Assembly: GCA_019352035.1 (NCBI GenBank)
Contig: JABBNZ010000017.1
Span: forward strand, 1-58,780
Source: Pseudomonadota bacterium
Lineage (GTDB): Bacteria; Pseudomonadota; Gammaproteobacteria; Steroidobacterales; Steroidobacteraceae
Direction of reading: 5' to 3'
DNA length: 58,780 bases
The position numbers and the translations under genes were made by a program. Shown here piece by piece: positions 29,886 through 38,902 of this stretch. Positions within the stretch are counted from its first letter, which is position 1, and every line of letters begins with the position of its first letter. The notes beneath the pieces were generated by a model. That model had not been told where the DNA came from. It ran no database searches and saw only the letters and a list, made by a program, of their open reading frames with translations.

Positions 29886-31700
29886 ATGCGCTCGATCTTC
29901 GCCACTGGCGCTCGCCGCTGGATCCTCGTGATCCTCCTCTCGCTGGCGCCGCTGTGGCTCATCGGCACCCTCGATCGCGGCGCGTGGACGCCCGATGAGC
30001 CCAGGGAAGCGGACATCGCGTGGCGCATGAGCGGGCAGCGCGACTGGGTCCTTCCCCAATTGGCGGGCCGGCCATTCCTCGAGAAACCCCCTCTGTCCTA
30101 CTGGATGTCCGCCGGCGCGATGCGGCTCTTCGGCCCGAGCGTGCGCGCGGCCCGCGCGCCCAATCTGCTCTATGCGGCCATCATCGCCATCGCGATGGGC
30201 GCACTCGGATTCGCGATGGACGGGGCTGGCGCTGCAGTCGTCGCCGCACTGGCGGCTGGATCGGCGATCACCGCTTTCCGCGTAACAGTCTGGCTCGCGC
30301 CCGATGCCTGCCTCCTGGCGGGCTGCGCCGTCTCCCTCCTCGGCGCCTGGCTCGGCTACACGGCCCCGCCGGGCCGCAGGAAGCTCTGCGGCTACCTTCT
30401 GATGCATGCCGGCGCGGCCGCCGGGTTCATGGCGAAGAGTGCCGTGGGATGGGGAGTCCCTGGCCTGGCTCTTCTCACGCTCATCGTCTGGGAGCGGCGC
30501 TGGTCGGAGCTGCGGCGGCCGGAGCTCTACGCGGGCTTGCTCCTGCAGGCGGCCGTCATCGGCCCCTGGATCTACGCCGTGGCGGGCACGGCGCACGGCG
30601 GTGAATCGCTGCGCATCCTCTTCTGGTACAACCTCGCCGGACGGTTCACCAACATCCCGGCGCCCGCCGCATACCACTACAGTACCGGGCATCGCAACTC
30701 GCTCGGCAAGTACTTCATCGAGCTGCCGGTCTATCTGTTGCCGTGGACCGCGCTGGCCGCTGCTGCCGCATGGCGGGCTCGGGAGCGGGTGCGCCTCGCC
30801 GGTCCCGAGGGGACCCGCTGGCGGTTCGCCGTCTCAGCTTGCCTCCCTTTCCTCCTGGTGCTGTCGGCGGCGGCGACCGCGCGGGACATCTATGCGGTGC
30901 CGGCGCTCCTCGGAGTGAGCCTTCTCATCGCGCTGCAGCTCAGCGAGGCGCAGCGGCTCGCGAGCTCGGGCCGCGGGGACCCGCTGCTCTGGACGAGGCG
31001 GCTCATCGCCGTGATCAGTTGTGTGTTCGCGGCGGCACTCGCCGTGCTCGGCATCGCCGGCGCGGCGAACGCCCGCGCAGATCCCGCCCTCGCGAGGGAT
31101 ATCGCCGGATACTCGGGCGCCGCGGCGGGGATGCTCGTGCTGGTAGGGCTTGCGTTGCGGCGGGCTGCCGGGGCGCAGCGGCAAGGACGAGCATTGCCAG
31201 CCTTTCAGTGGACCTTTGCCGCGTACGCGGCGGCCTTCTGCATCACCGCACTCGTCATGTTTCCGACGATAGACCGCTGGCAGGACCTGCCCCTTCTGGC
31301 GCGGCGGATTCTCTCCGACAATGCGCATGCGAGCCTCGCCCTGCTGAATCCCGACGAGACGACGGTTGCGATGCTGGATCGGCGGATCCGCACCCCATTC
31401 ACGATCCTGATGACGGATGGCGCCTCTCGGCGCGCAGCGGTGAGCCGCTGGTTTGCCGCCCGCGGCAATCGCGCGCGCGTGCTCGTGCTGCTGCCCGGAC
31501 ATGCCTCCGGCGAGCTCACACCACTGCTCGAGTGGGTCCATCTTTATCACCCGCCCGGTGATGGCGTTGCCGGCGAGCTCGCCGCCGAAGGCGCCGCCTC
31601 CATCGTCCGCCGCTACCACTTGCCGCACGGCCGACGTTACGCCCTCCTCGCACCTCCTGACATCAGCACCCAATCATCCTCGACGAACAACCGTACGTAA
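29886..31700 (+). CDS. GT-C glycosyltransferase, ArnT/GT39-like membrane protein
   Basis: Polyprenyl-phosphate-sugar-dependent glycosyltransferase type with many membrane helices. The 604-aa protein has the first-loop acidic motif in DRGAWTPDEPREADIAWRM (about residues 29-47), the LEKPPLSYW motif typical of this family, about 10-12 hydrophobic segments and a periplasmic C-terminal part. The acceptor is unknown; no lipid A or O-antigen genes are adjacent. The ATG at 29886 immediately precedes the first helix. The next, decayed lipoprotein frame starts on its stop codon (TAATG). Confidence 0.82.
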   Translation: MRSIFATGARRWILVILLSLAPLWLIGTLDRGAWTPDEPREADIAWRMSGQRDWVLPQLAGRPFLEKPPLSYWMSAGAMRLFGPSVRAARAPNLLYAAIIAIAMGALGFAMDGAGAAVVAALAAGSAITAFRVTVWLAPDACLLAGCAVSLLGAWLGYTAPPGRRKLCGYLLMHAGAAAGFMAKSAVGWGVPGLALLTLIVWERRWSELRRPELYAGLLLQAAVIGPWIYAVAGTAHGGESLRILFWYNLAGRFTNIPAPAAYHYSTGHRNSLGKYFIELPVYLLPWTALAAAAAWRARERVRLAGPEGTRWRFAVSACLPFLLVLSAAATARDIYAVPALLGVSLLIALQLSEAQRLASSGRGDPLLWTRRLIAVISCVFAAALAVLGIAGAANARADPALARDIAGYSGAAAGMLVLVGLALRRAAGAQRQGRALPAFQWTFAAYAAAFCITALVMFPTIDRWQDLPLLARRILSDNAHASLALLNPDETTVAMLDRRIRTPFTILMTDGASRRAAVSRWFAARGNRARVLVLLPGHASGELTPLLEWVHLYHPPGDGVAGELAAEGAASIVRRYHLPHGRRYALLAPPDISTQSSSTNNRT

Positions 31701-32033
31701 TGAGGATCACCAGAGCCCGGCGATTCATCGCAGTCGCCGCCTCGGCCTTGCTGTTGGCCGGTCGCGGCGACTCGCAGAGCCCCGGCCGCTGGAACGCCGG
31801 GCATGGCAGTCCACGACACCGCCGAGAGCCGCTCGCTCGCCTCACTGGAGGTGCTCGTGCATACCGAGGACACTCACGACCTCGCAGCCATCGAGCGGGC
31901 GACGATCCCTGTCGATATCGATGACGCGCTCATCGAGATCGCCGATCCGCCTGCTCCAAGCCCGACTCGGCAGCTCGGCTCGCGCCCGGCAGCGGAATCT
32001 CGCTCCGTCGCGCTGCGGGTACCGCGCGGCTGA
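31700..32033 (+). pseudogene. Decayed lipoprotein gene: mutated lipobox and frameshift
   Basis: The frame starting at 31700 begins MRITRARRFIAVAASALLLAG, a lipoprotein signal peptide, but the expected lipobox Cys is Arg (CGC instead of TGC) in LLAGRGDSQ. The same frame soon becomes an Arg-rich shadow, while protein-like sequence continues in another frame from about 31803 (SLASLEVLVHTEDTHDLAAI). A single frameshift near 31795-31803 would join the two. The start overlaps the glycosyltransferase stop, suggesting a former coupled partner. I do not recognise the family. Confidence 0.55.
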
Positions 32034-32052
32034 GCAAACCGCCGCGCTCGTC

Positions 32053-33549
32053 TTAGCGACTGCTGCGTGGCTGCGTCGGCAAGCACGGGCGGTGCAGGTA
32101 GCGGCCACGAGGTGCACCAAGCACCTTGCCGTCCTGGTAAATGCACTCACCCCGCAGATACGTCGCCATGACCTTTCCCGAGAGCTCCAGCCCTTCGAAC
32201 GGCGTGAAGCCCTGCCCGGACTCGGACTCGCTCGCGCGCACCACGAAGGAGCTGCCCGGATCGAACAGGACCAGGTCTGCATCGAACCCTGGTGCGATGT
32301 CCCCCTTCTGGAGAAGACCGAAGCGGCGCGCGGGGTTCAAGGAGGTCAGCTCGGCGACACGGTTGTATGAGAGCCCGCGTTTGCGCCCTTCTGAGACGAG
32401 TGCGGAGAGCAGATATTCCGTGCCGCCAAATCCTGACTTGGCGAGAAAGATGTCATCGGGCTTGCCGCCGTCCACCTTGAGCTCGTGGCGGCAGCAGGCA
32501 TGGTCGCTGCAGACCCAGTCGATCTTGCCATCCAGCAGCGTTCGCCAGAGGAAATCGACGTCCTCCCGCGAGCGGATCGGCGGGTTCACTTTGGCCAGCG
32601 CGCCTGTCTTCACATCGTAGTCGATGCACAGGTGCGCAATGGTCACCTCGCGCCGAAAATCGATCTGCGGAAAGGCGCCCTGCATTGCGAGCGCGGCCTC
32701 GACCGCCTTGCGAGAGGACAGGTGAAGCAGATTGATATTGAGGCACTCCGTCTCCTGCGCCAGATACGCGGCGATCGTGATCGCCAGACCTTCGGAGTGC
32801 GGCGGCCGAGCGGCGCTGTAGGCTCTGAGGCCCGTGAGGCGGCCCTCCTGCTGGACGAGCTTGGTGTAGGCCGCCATGATTTCGGCGGTCTCGCAGTGCA
32901 TGCTCAGGCTGATGTACGGCCGCCGCTCGGGGAACCTCTCCATCGCCTTCCTGATGCCGCGCATGACGAACTCGAAGTGCGCGAGATCGTACTTCTCATC
33001 GGGTCCGATCATGAGAAAGTCGTGCTGGTGCCCGGACGCGCCATGGAGCCCGTAACCGCCGTAGAACATGAAGATCTTGAAGGAAGTGACGCCGTACTTC
33101 TCGATCAGCATGTCGATCTCGCCGATCTCCTGGCCGTCCATCGGGGCGAGGTGGTACGCATAGTCGACATGGAACCGGCCATCGGAGGCTTGGAGGAGCT
33201 CAGGGAAGAGCTCGGCGTAAGGCCCCCCGCGGTTCATGTAGTACTGTCCGGATCGGAAGTAATTGAGGCTGGAGGTGACCCCTCCCTGCGCCGCGGCGCG
33301 GCTCTCTCTTTGCGCATCTTCCGCGATCGGGTTGTAGATGCCCGTATGCATGTGCGCATCGACGAGTCCAGGGAATCCCAGCATTCCCTTGGCGTCGATG
33401 ACTTGGCGCGCCGCTTCGGGCTCCAGGGCCGGCCCGATCTGCGCAAACCGCCCGTCCTTGATCCCAATGTGCTGCAACGGAACATCGCTCGAGTTGGGAC
33501 GCGCCACCCGCACATTGCGGATCAGCAGATCGAACTTTTCATTTTCCAT
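32053..33549 (-). CDS. Dihydropyrimidinase/hydantoinase-like amidohydrolase
   Basis: Cyclic-amide hydrolase type of the amidohydrolase superfamily, 498 aa. The metal centre is visible as DAHMH (about 65-69), a candidate carbamylated Lys in SFKIFMFYGG, a later His region in LSMHCE and INLLHLSS, and the Asp in CSDHACC. The C-terminal PGFDADLVLFDP is the usual composite beta-sandwich closure. Substrate is unknown: a hydantoin, dihydropyrimidine, lactam or other cyclic amide. It overlaps leuD by 11 bases and so belongs to the leuCD operon, which is unusual. Confidence 0.85.
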   Translation of the reverse strand: MENEKFDLLIRNVRVARPNSSDVPLQHIGIKDGRFAQIGPALEPEAARQVIDAKGMLGFPGLVDAHMHTGIYNPIAEDAQRESRAAAQGGVTSSLNYFRSGQYYMNRGGPYAELFPELLQASDGRFHVDYAYHLAPMDGQEIGEIDMLIEKYGVTSFKIFMFYGGYGLHGASGHQHDFLMIGPDEKYDLAHFEFVMRGIRKAMERFPERRPYISLSMHCETAEIMAAYTKLVQQEGRLTGLRAYSAARPPHSEGLAITIAAYLAQETECLNINLLHLSSRKAVEAALAMQGAFPQIDFRREVTIAHLCIDYDVKTGALAKVNPPIRSREDVDFLWRTLLDGKIDWVCSDHACCRHELKVDGGKPDDIFLAKSGFGGTEYLLSALVSEGRKRGLSYNRVAELTSLNPARRFGLLQKGDIAPGFDADLVLFDPGSSFVVRASESESGQGFTPFEGLELSGKVMATYLRGECIYQDGKVLGAPRGRYLHRPCLPTQPRSSR

Positions 33550-34231
33550 CTATGCCGGGCCTCCGGAGAGTTGACTCAATCGCCACGCCCTCAGCGGACG
33601 CAGGCGGGCTGATGTGATATGCCCACGGACGCTTTACGCGATCCGCAACCTGAAACACCGCGATTTGCTCGCGGAGCCTGAGTGTCTGTTCGATTTCGCT
33701 GAGTCCCTCTATGAGTGCTTCGCGGGCGTCGGCGGCGATCTCGAACGGCCATGAGCGCGCACTTGTCTGGATGCGCTGGGTCGCGAGGCTCACGAGCGGC
33801 TGATGCCGCTTCGGATCCTCGCGCACCCACTCGGCGAGCCCGCCGATCGCCTCTTTGTCGAGACGGGCCGGCAGCAGGCCATTGCGCAGGCAGTTGCGGT
33901 AAAAGATGGGACTGAACGACGGCGCGATCAGCACGCGAAAGCCGTACTCGGCAAGAGCCCAGACGGCCTGCTCGCGACTCGATCCGCAGCCGAAATTCTC
34001 TCCCGTGATCAGGATCTGCGATTCTCGGAACGCGGGATCATTGAGGATGAACATGGGATCCGGCGTTCGGCCCTCCCCGGGCAGATAGCGCCAGTTCGCG
34101 AACAGCCCGGCGGCGAGACCTGTCTTTGCGACAGCGCGAATCTCCCGCGACGGGATGATCGCGTCGGTATCGACGTTGTCTCGCAAGAGCACCGCCGCGC
34201 AGGCGGTCAAGTCGGTGAAAGGCTGTGGCAT
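33539..34231 (-). CDS. LeuD-like hydro-lyase small subunit
   Basis: Swivelling-domain subunit of an aconitase-superfamily hydro-lyase, 230 aa. NVDTDAIIPSR near the start and GENFGCGSSREQAVWAL are LeuD signature blocks. The ATG at 34231 (MPQPFTDLTA) begins 4 bases after the large-subunit stop; a TTG at 34264 is possible. Context without other leucine genes, but with a CoA-transferase, an HMG-CoA-lyase type enzyme and a hydrolase, suggests a catabolic hydratase/isomerase (for example acting on a citraconate- or methylmalate-like acid) rather than leucine synthesis; that is inference. Confidence 0.85.
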   Translation of the reverse strand: MPQPFTDLTACAAVLLRDNVDTDAIIPSREIRAVAKTGLAAGLFANWRYLPGEGRTPDPMFILNDPAFRESQILITGENFGCGSSREQAVWALAEYGFRVLIAPSFSPIFYRNCLRNGLLPARLDKEAIGGLAEWVREDPKRHQPLVSLATQRIQTSARSWPFEIAADAREALIEGLSEIEQTLRLREQIAVFQVADRVKRPWAYHISPPASAEGVAIESTLRRPGIDGK

Positions 34232-34235
34232 GAAT

Positions 34236-35639
34236 TCAATCGCAAGCCTGACGGGGATCGGCAATGTATCCGGCGATCGCCGAGGCGGCTACCGTCTCTG
34301 GGCTCGCCAGATGGGTGCGGGTCTGCGGTCCCTGGCGCCCTTCGAAATTGCGGTTGGTCGAGCTGACGATGCGCTGTCCCGGGGCGAAGCTTTCGCCGCC
34401 CGCGAAGAAGCACAGTGAGCAGCCCGACTCGCGCCATTCGAATCCGGCCCGCTCGAACACCGAGGCAAGCCCCTCGTCCTCCGCCATCCGCTTGACGCGG
34501 GTGGACCCCGGTACGCAGATCGCGCGCACGCCGGGCGCGACCTTGCGGCCTTGAAGGATCGCCGCGGCACGACGCAGATCGCTCAGGCGGCTGTTGGTAC
34601 AAGCGCCGATGAAAGCTCCGTCGATGGGCAGCCCTTCGATCCGGCGTCCCGGCTCGAGACCCATGTATTCGAGAGTGCGCCGGTAGGCCGGAAGGCTCAG
34701 TCGCCCGGCGACCGCTGGGAAGTCGGGAACCGCCGAGTCGATCGGAAGCGCATCCTGCGGGTTCGTCCCCCAGGTGACCATGGGACGAACCTCGGACGCA
34801 TCCAGGCGAATTTCAAGGTCGAAGCGAGCGTCCGGGTCGCTGCGCAGCTGCCGCCAGTCGGTCAGTCCGCGCTCGAAGAATGGTCCGGCCGGAGCGAAGG
34901 AGCGGCCGCGCAGGTACGAATAGGTCCGCTCGTCCGGCGCGATGAGCGCGGCGAATACGGAGAATTCCGTCGCCATGTTGCAGAGTGTCATCCGCGCCTC
35001 GAGATCGAGGCCGCAGACCCCCGGCCCGGCAAACTCGGCCACGAATCCCCGTCCGCCGGCCGAGCCGCGCGTGGCGATCAGGTGCAGCGCGAGATCCTTG
35101 GCGGTGACTCCCCGTTGGAGGGCACCGTCGATGGTGACCCGGAGCGTCTTCGGCCTGGGAACGCGCAGGGTCTGCGTCGCCAGAGCATGCTCGGCTTCAG
35201 TCGAGCCGATCCCCCACGCCAGGGCTCCAAGCGCGCCCTGCGTGCCCGTATGGCTGTCGGGACAGACCAGAGTCAGTCCGGGCAGCACGATGCCGAGCTC
35301 GGGGCCTATCACATGCACGATGCCCTGGCGGTCATCATCGACGTCGAACAGATGAATGCCTGCCGCGCGGGCTTCGCGGCGGGTCACATCGATGAAGACG
35401 TTGGGAGGCGCATCCGGCGCATTCGATCGGCGCCCGGGACGCGTGTCCACCACGTGGTCCATGGTGGCGAAGACGTGCGCGGGATTGGCGATGCGGTGAC
35501 CGGCTTGGCGCAGGCTTTGCAGCGCCACTCCGCCGGTGCGCTCGTGGAGCAGGATGCGATCGAGAAGCAGGAGCCCGCCGCCTGAGCCCTCGGCGATGAG
35601 GTGGGCATTCCAGATCTTCTCGAAGAGTGTCGACGGCAT
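34236..35639 (-). CDS. LeuC-like hydro-lyase large subunit (4Fe-4S)
   Basis: Iron-sulfur subunit of a 3-isopropylmalate-dehydratase-type enzyme, 467 aa, normal length. Cluster cysteines are in FIGACTNSR and the pair in ESGCSLCFFAGG; RIVSSTNRNFEGRQGP follows. The pair motif and the following residues (CFFAGGE) differ from the CSMCLAMN of standard LeuC, in keeping with a different substrate. The ATG at 35639 gives MPSTLFEKIW, the family start. A candidate GntR operator lies 50 bases upstream. It heads the operon leuC-leuD-amidohydrolase. Confidence 0.88.
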   Translation of the reverse strand: MPSTLFEKIWNAHLIAEGSGGGLLLLDRILLHERTGGVALQSLRQAGHRIANPAHVFATMDHVVDTRPGRRSNAPDAPPNVFIDVTRREARAAGIHLFDVDDDRQGIVHVIGPELGIVLPGLTLVCPDSHTGTQGALGALAWGIGSTEAEHALATQTLRVPRPKTLRVTIDGALQRGVTAKDLALHLIATRGSAGGRGFVAEFAGPGVCGLDLEARMTLCNMATEFSVFAALIAPDERTYSYLRGRSFAPAGPFFERGLTDWRQLRSDPDARFDLEIRLDASEVRPMVTWGTNPQDALPIDSAVPDFPAVAGRLSLPAYRRTLEYMGLEPGRRIEGLPIDGAFIGACTNSRLSDLRRAAAILQGRKVAPGVRAICVPGSTRVKRMAEDEGLASVFERAGFEWRESGCSLCFFAGGESFAPGQRIVSSTNRNFEGRQGPQTRTHLASPETVAASAIAGYIADPRQACD

Positions 35640-35688
35640 TGACCGATTCAGGCTCCGCGGGGGATTCTTAGTGTACCGTCCGACAACA

Positions 35689-35718
35689 TCATTTGATATA
35701 GTCATGTGACAAATTAGC
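35689..35718. promoter_or_regulatory. Candidate GntR operator 1 (leuC / gntR intergenic)
   Basis: TTTGATATA, eight other bases, then ACAAAT, with TCA before and TTA after. 23 of 30 positions match the site at 37870-37899. ATTTG and CAAAT arms are inverted. It lies between the divergent leuC and gntR genes. Confidence 0.6.
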
Positions 35719-35859
35719 GAGGACGAGCGTAGGGCTGGCGGGCCGTACGCCCCGCGCTCGCAGTGCGGCCGCAGTTGCCCTAGAATCCCCGAGGGGCTGA
35801 GGCCGCTCGTCGCGCCCCGCCGCGCAGTTTCGGTCAGGGGAGGGGCGCCGAGCCGAGTT

Positions 35860-36612
35860 ATGCAAGCAGGCAACAAGCGCGCGAGCGCGCTCGACAGATC
35901 CGCAGCCGTACCTCTCTACCATCAGATTTTTCTGCAGCTGCGCGATGAGATCCTCTCGGGGCAGCGACCGCACGGCTCACCCATCGGGACCGAGAAGGAA
36001 ATCTCGATCGCCTACGCCGTCTCGCGGATCACCGCCCGGCGAGCGCTCGCGGAACTGGCGCAGCACCATTTCGTGGCGCGCAAGCGCCGCGTCGGCACGA
36101 CGGTCATCTACCGGCCGCCGGTGAAACCGATCGAGGCGAACATGGATCAGGCGGTTGACTCGCTGATCCACTTCGGGCGCGTCACCCAGGTACGGGTGCT
36201 TGCGCTGGAAAAGGAGCCGGCCAGCGCGTGGGTGGCCGAGACGATGCGCCTCGGCGCCGGGGAATGGGTGCTGCGGGCCGATCGGGTGCGCTACCTGGAC
36301 GAGGAGCCGCTCGGATACATCATCAGTTACGTGCCGATCGCACTGGCCGATCACATCACCCGCAAGGGGCTGCTGCATACCCCGATCCTGAAGCTCATCC
36401 GCAGCGCTGGATATCAGCTCGGCAAGGCGACGCAGACGGTGGCGGCCATGGTGGCCGATCCGAAGCTCTGCGGCACGCTGGCCGTCGAGCCCCGCTCGGC
36501 CATCCTGCGCATCACCCGCTCGGTATTCGACTCCGGCGGCAGGCCGCTGCTCCTTACCATCGCCCACTATCGCTCGGACCGCTACCAGTTGCGTCTCGAT
36601 CTGCAGCACTGA
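35860..36612 (+). CDS. GntR-family regulator with UTRA domain (HutC type)
   Basis: Transcription regulator of 250 aa. The N-terminal winged HTH is seen in PLYHQIFLQLRDEILSGQ and SRITARRALAELAQHHFVARK (about 17-80); the UTRA effector domain follows (about 95-245). HutC-type proteins usually repress catabolic operons and are released by a pathway intermediate. It is divergent from leuC, and its gene lies between the leuCD operon and the CoA-transferase gene. Three copies of a shared motif in front of leuC, between caiB-like and lyase genes, and in front of the TonB receptor make it the likely regulator of cluster A. Confidence 0.88.
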   Translation: MQAGNKRASALDRSAAVPLYHQIFLQLRDEILSGQRPHGSPIGTEKEISIAYAVSRITARRALAELAQHHFVARKRRVGTTVIYRPPVKPIEANMDQAVDSLIHFGRVTQVRVLALEKEPASAWVAETMRLGAGEWVLRADRVRYLDEEPLGYIISYVPIALADHITRKGLLHTPILKLIRSAGYQLGKATQTVAAMVADPKLCGTLAVEPRSAILRITRSVFDSGGRPLLLTIAHYRSDRYQLRLDLQH

Positions 36613-36616
36613 GCGC

Positions 36617-37798
36617 TTACGCGACGACCCCTTCGCGCAGCAGTTGGGCGAACTGCTCGTCCGTGACACCGATGCCGCCGAGCACCGCGCGCGAGTCCTC
36701 GCCGGCAGGGCGCGGACTCTGGCGAAGGCCGCAGCGTCGCCCGTCGAGCTCGAGGGGAAGGGCCGGCAGGCGGGCCGGCCGCCCATCCGGCAGTTGCATG
36801 TCGAGCAGGCCGTGACCGGCGGTGAGATGCTCGTCCTCGAGCAGGTCCTGCGGCCGCGCGATCTTCGCGGCCGGCAGGCCACTCGCCTCGAGGCGCGCGA
36901 GGAGCCCATCCCGGGGCTGAGCGGCGAACAGCGCGCGGATCCGCGGCAGGATTCTCTCTCGCTGGGCGATCCGCTGGTTGTTTGTCGCCAGCGTCTCATC
37001 CGCGGCGAAGTCGGAGAGGTCGAAGGCGGCGCAGAACGCCTGCCATTGCGCATCGCTCACCACGCCCACGAAGATCTGCTGGCCGCCGGCGGTATCGAAC
37101 ACGTCATACACCGCCCAAGCGGAGATGCGGGCGGGCATCGGGTCCGCGGGCTGGCCGGTGACGGCCAGCTGCGCAATGTGCTGCCCGACGAGAAAAGCCG
37201 TGGTCTCGAACAGTGAGCAGTCGACCCTCCCTCCCCGGTCGGTACGGTTGCGCCGCTCCAGCAGGGCCAGGATGCCGATCACACCGAACATCCCACCCGT
37301 GACGTCGATCACCGATGCTCCGGCGCGCAACGGTCGGCCGGGCGGGCCTGTCATGTAGGCGAGGCCACCCATCATCTGCGCGACTTCATCGAGTGCCGTG
37401 CGTCCCTCGTAGGGGCCGCTCAGAAAGCCCTTGGCCGAACAGTAGATAAGTCGCGGGTTGACCTGTGAAAGCACGTCATAGCCGAGACCAAGCCGCTCCA
37501 GCGTCCCAGGGCGGAAATTCTCGATGATCACATCGACCGAGCCGGCCAGCCGTCGAGCGAGCTCCACGCCCTGCGTCGACTTGAGGTCGAGGCACACGCT
37601 GCGCTTGTTGCGGTTGTACATCGCGAAATAACCCGCGCCCGAGCCTCTGAGCCTGCGGGTCGGGTCGCCGCCGGGCGGCTCGATGCGAATTACATCCGCG
37701 CCGAGGTCGGCGAGGATGAGGCCAGCGGACGGTCCCATGACCATGTGCGTGAATTCGAGTACGCGAATCCCGGCCAGTGGCTGATCGTCTTTCGGCAT
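36617..37798 (-). CDS. Class III CoA-transferase (CaiB/BaiF family)
   Basis: Transfers CoA between acids through an aspartyl-CoA intermediate. The 393-aa protein starts LAGIRVLEFTHMVMGPSAGLILADLGADVIRIEPP, a standard N-terminus, has the catalytic Asp in RTALDEVAQMMGG and the GGR region near 240 with DCSLFETT. Next to an HMG-CoA-lyase-type gene it probably makes the CoA ester that the lyase cleaves, as in pathways for itaconate, citramalate or hydroxymethylglutarate. The substrate is not decided by sequence. It ends 4 bases from convergent gntR. Confidence 0.9.
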   Translation of the reverse strand: MPKDDQPLAGIRVLEFTHMVMGPSAGLILADLGADVIRIEPPGGDPTRRLRGSGAGYFAMYNRNKRSVCLDLKSTQGVELARRLAGSVDVIIENFRPGTLERLGLGYDVLSQVNPRLIYCSAKGFLSGPYEGRTALDEVAQMMGGLAYMTGPPGRPLRAGASVIDVTGGMFGVIGILALLERRNRTDRGGRVDCSLFETTAFLVGQHIAQLAVTGQPADPMPARISAWAVYDVFDTAGGQQIFVGVVSDAQWQAFCAAFDLSDFAADETLATNNQRIAQRERILPRIRALFAAQPRDGLLARLEASGLPAAKIARPQDLLEDEHLTAGHGLLDMQLPDGRPARLPALPLELDGRRCGLRQSPRPAGEDSRAVLGGIGVTDEQFAQLLREGVVA

Positions 37799-37869
37799 AT
37801 GCCCTCCCCAGGCGCTTGCCCCAACCCTTGCAGACCCGCGCCGGGCACTATTTCACCTTGCGGCACCGG

Positions 37870-37899
37870 TCATTTGATATCATATTATTACAAATTATC
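37870..37899. promoter_or_regulatory. Candidate GntR operator 2 over the lyase promoter
   Basis: TTTGATATC-N8-ACAAAT, matching the site at 35689-35718 at 23 of 30 positions. It overlaps a possible promoter for the lyase gene (-35 TTGATA at 37874-37879, 16-base spacer, TATCCT at 37896-37901) and lies in the divergent gap to the CoA-transferase gene. If that promoter is right, the lyase mRNA is leaderless or starts at the ATG at 37917. Confidence 0.6.
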
Positions 37900-37904
37900 C
37901 TGCG

Positions 37905-38858
37905 ATGAGATGGGCGATGAATGAGCGGCCGATCCTGGTGAGCGAGGTGGGCCTGCGCGACGGGCTGCAGAGCATCGGCTCCATCATGCCGACCGAGGCC
38001 AAGATGGAGTGGATCCGCGCCGAGGCTGCCGCCGGCATCCGCGAGCTCGAGGTCGGAAGCTTCGTGCCCGCGAAACTGCTGCCGCAGCTCGCCGATACCG
38101 CAGCCCTCGTCAGGTTCGCGCGGACGATACCCGGTCTCACGGTCGCGGTGCTGGTGCCGAACCTGCGCGGAGCGGAAGCGGCCATCGAGGCCGGTGCTCA
38201 CAAGATCACGCTGCCCTGCTCGGTGAGCGAGACGCACAGCCTGCGCAATTTGCGCCGCTCCCACGCACAGCTGCTGGAGGAGGCGCGCGCCATCGCGCAG
38301 GCATTGCGTGCGCTGCCGCGAGAGCGGCGTCCGCATTTCGAATGCTCGCTGTCGACCGCATTCGGCTGCACCCTCGAAGGCCACATCGCCCCGGCTCGCG
38401 TTGCCGTGCTTGCCGAGCAGCTGATGGCCGCGGGATGCGATGAGGTGGGACTCGCGGACACCTCCGGCTATGCAGATCCGGGCGCGGTGCGGCGAGTCGT
38501 CCGGCTCGTCCGCTCGGTCGTCGGCCAGGATGCGCTGACCGGAATCCACCTGCACAACACCCGCGGCCTGGGTCTCGCAAACGCGCTCGCCGCGCTCGAG
38601 CAGAATGTGACTACCTTCGACAGCTCCCTGGCGGGACTCGGAGGCTGCCCGTTCGCCCCCGGCGCATCGGGCAACATCGTCACCGAGGACCTGTGCTTCA
38701 TGCTGGAGGCAATGGGGGTCGACACTGGCGTCGATCTTGCCGCTCTGCTGCGGGTGCGCGCGGTGCTCTCCCGGGCACTGCCCGGTGAGTCCCTCTACGG
38801 CTTCACAGCCGAGGCCGGACTGCCGCTCGGCTTCGGCGCGACGGCGCAGGCTGAATGA
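37905..38858 (+). CDS. HMG-CoA-lyase-type enzyme (hydroxyacyl-CoA lyase)
   Basis: TIM-barrel, metal-dependent lyase of the HMGL family, 317 aa. EVGLRDGLQ near the N-terminus, the metal-binding His pair in GIHLHNTRG and the signature GLGGCPFAPGASGNIVTEDL (catalytic Cys) are present. It may cleave 3-hydroxy-3-methylglutaryl-CoA or a shorter citramalyl-type CoA ester to acetyl-CoA plus a keto acid. It pairs divergently with the CoA-transferase gene. Two in-frame ATGs (37905 and 37917) are near the likely promoter; the second fits the family start equally well. Confidence 0.9.
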   Translation: MRWAMNERPILVSEVGLRDGLQSIGSIMPTEAKMEWIRAEAAAGIRELEVGSFVPAKLLPQLADTAALVRFARTIPGLTVAVLVPNLRGAEAAIEAGAHKITLPCSVSETHSLRNLRRSHAQLLEEARAIAQALRALPRERRPHFECSLSTAFGCTLEGHIAPARVAVLAEQLMAAGCDEVGLADTSGYADPGAVRRVVRLVRSVVGQDALTGIHLHNTRGLGLANALAALEQNVTTFDSSLAGLGGCPFAPGASGNIVTEDLCFMLEAMGVDTGVDLAALLRVRAVLSRALPGESLYGFTAEAGLPLGFGATAQAE

Positions 38859-38902
38859 GATCGCCCGTGCCGGATGGGATTCGTTCCTGTGGCTTGCGGC
38901 CG

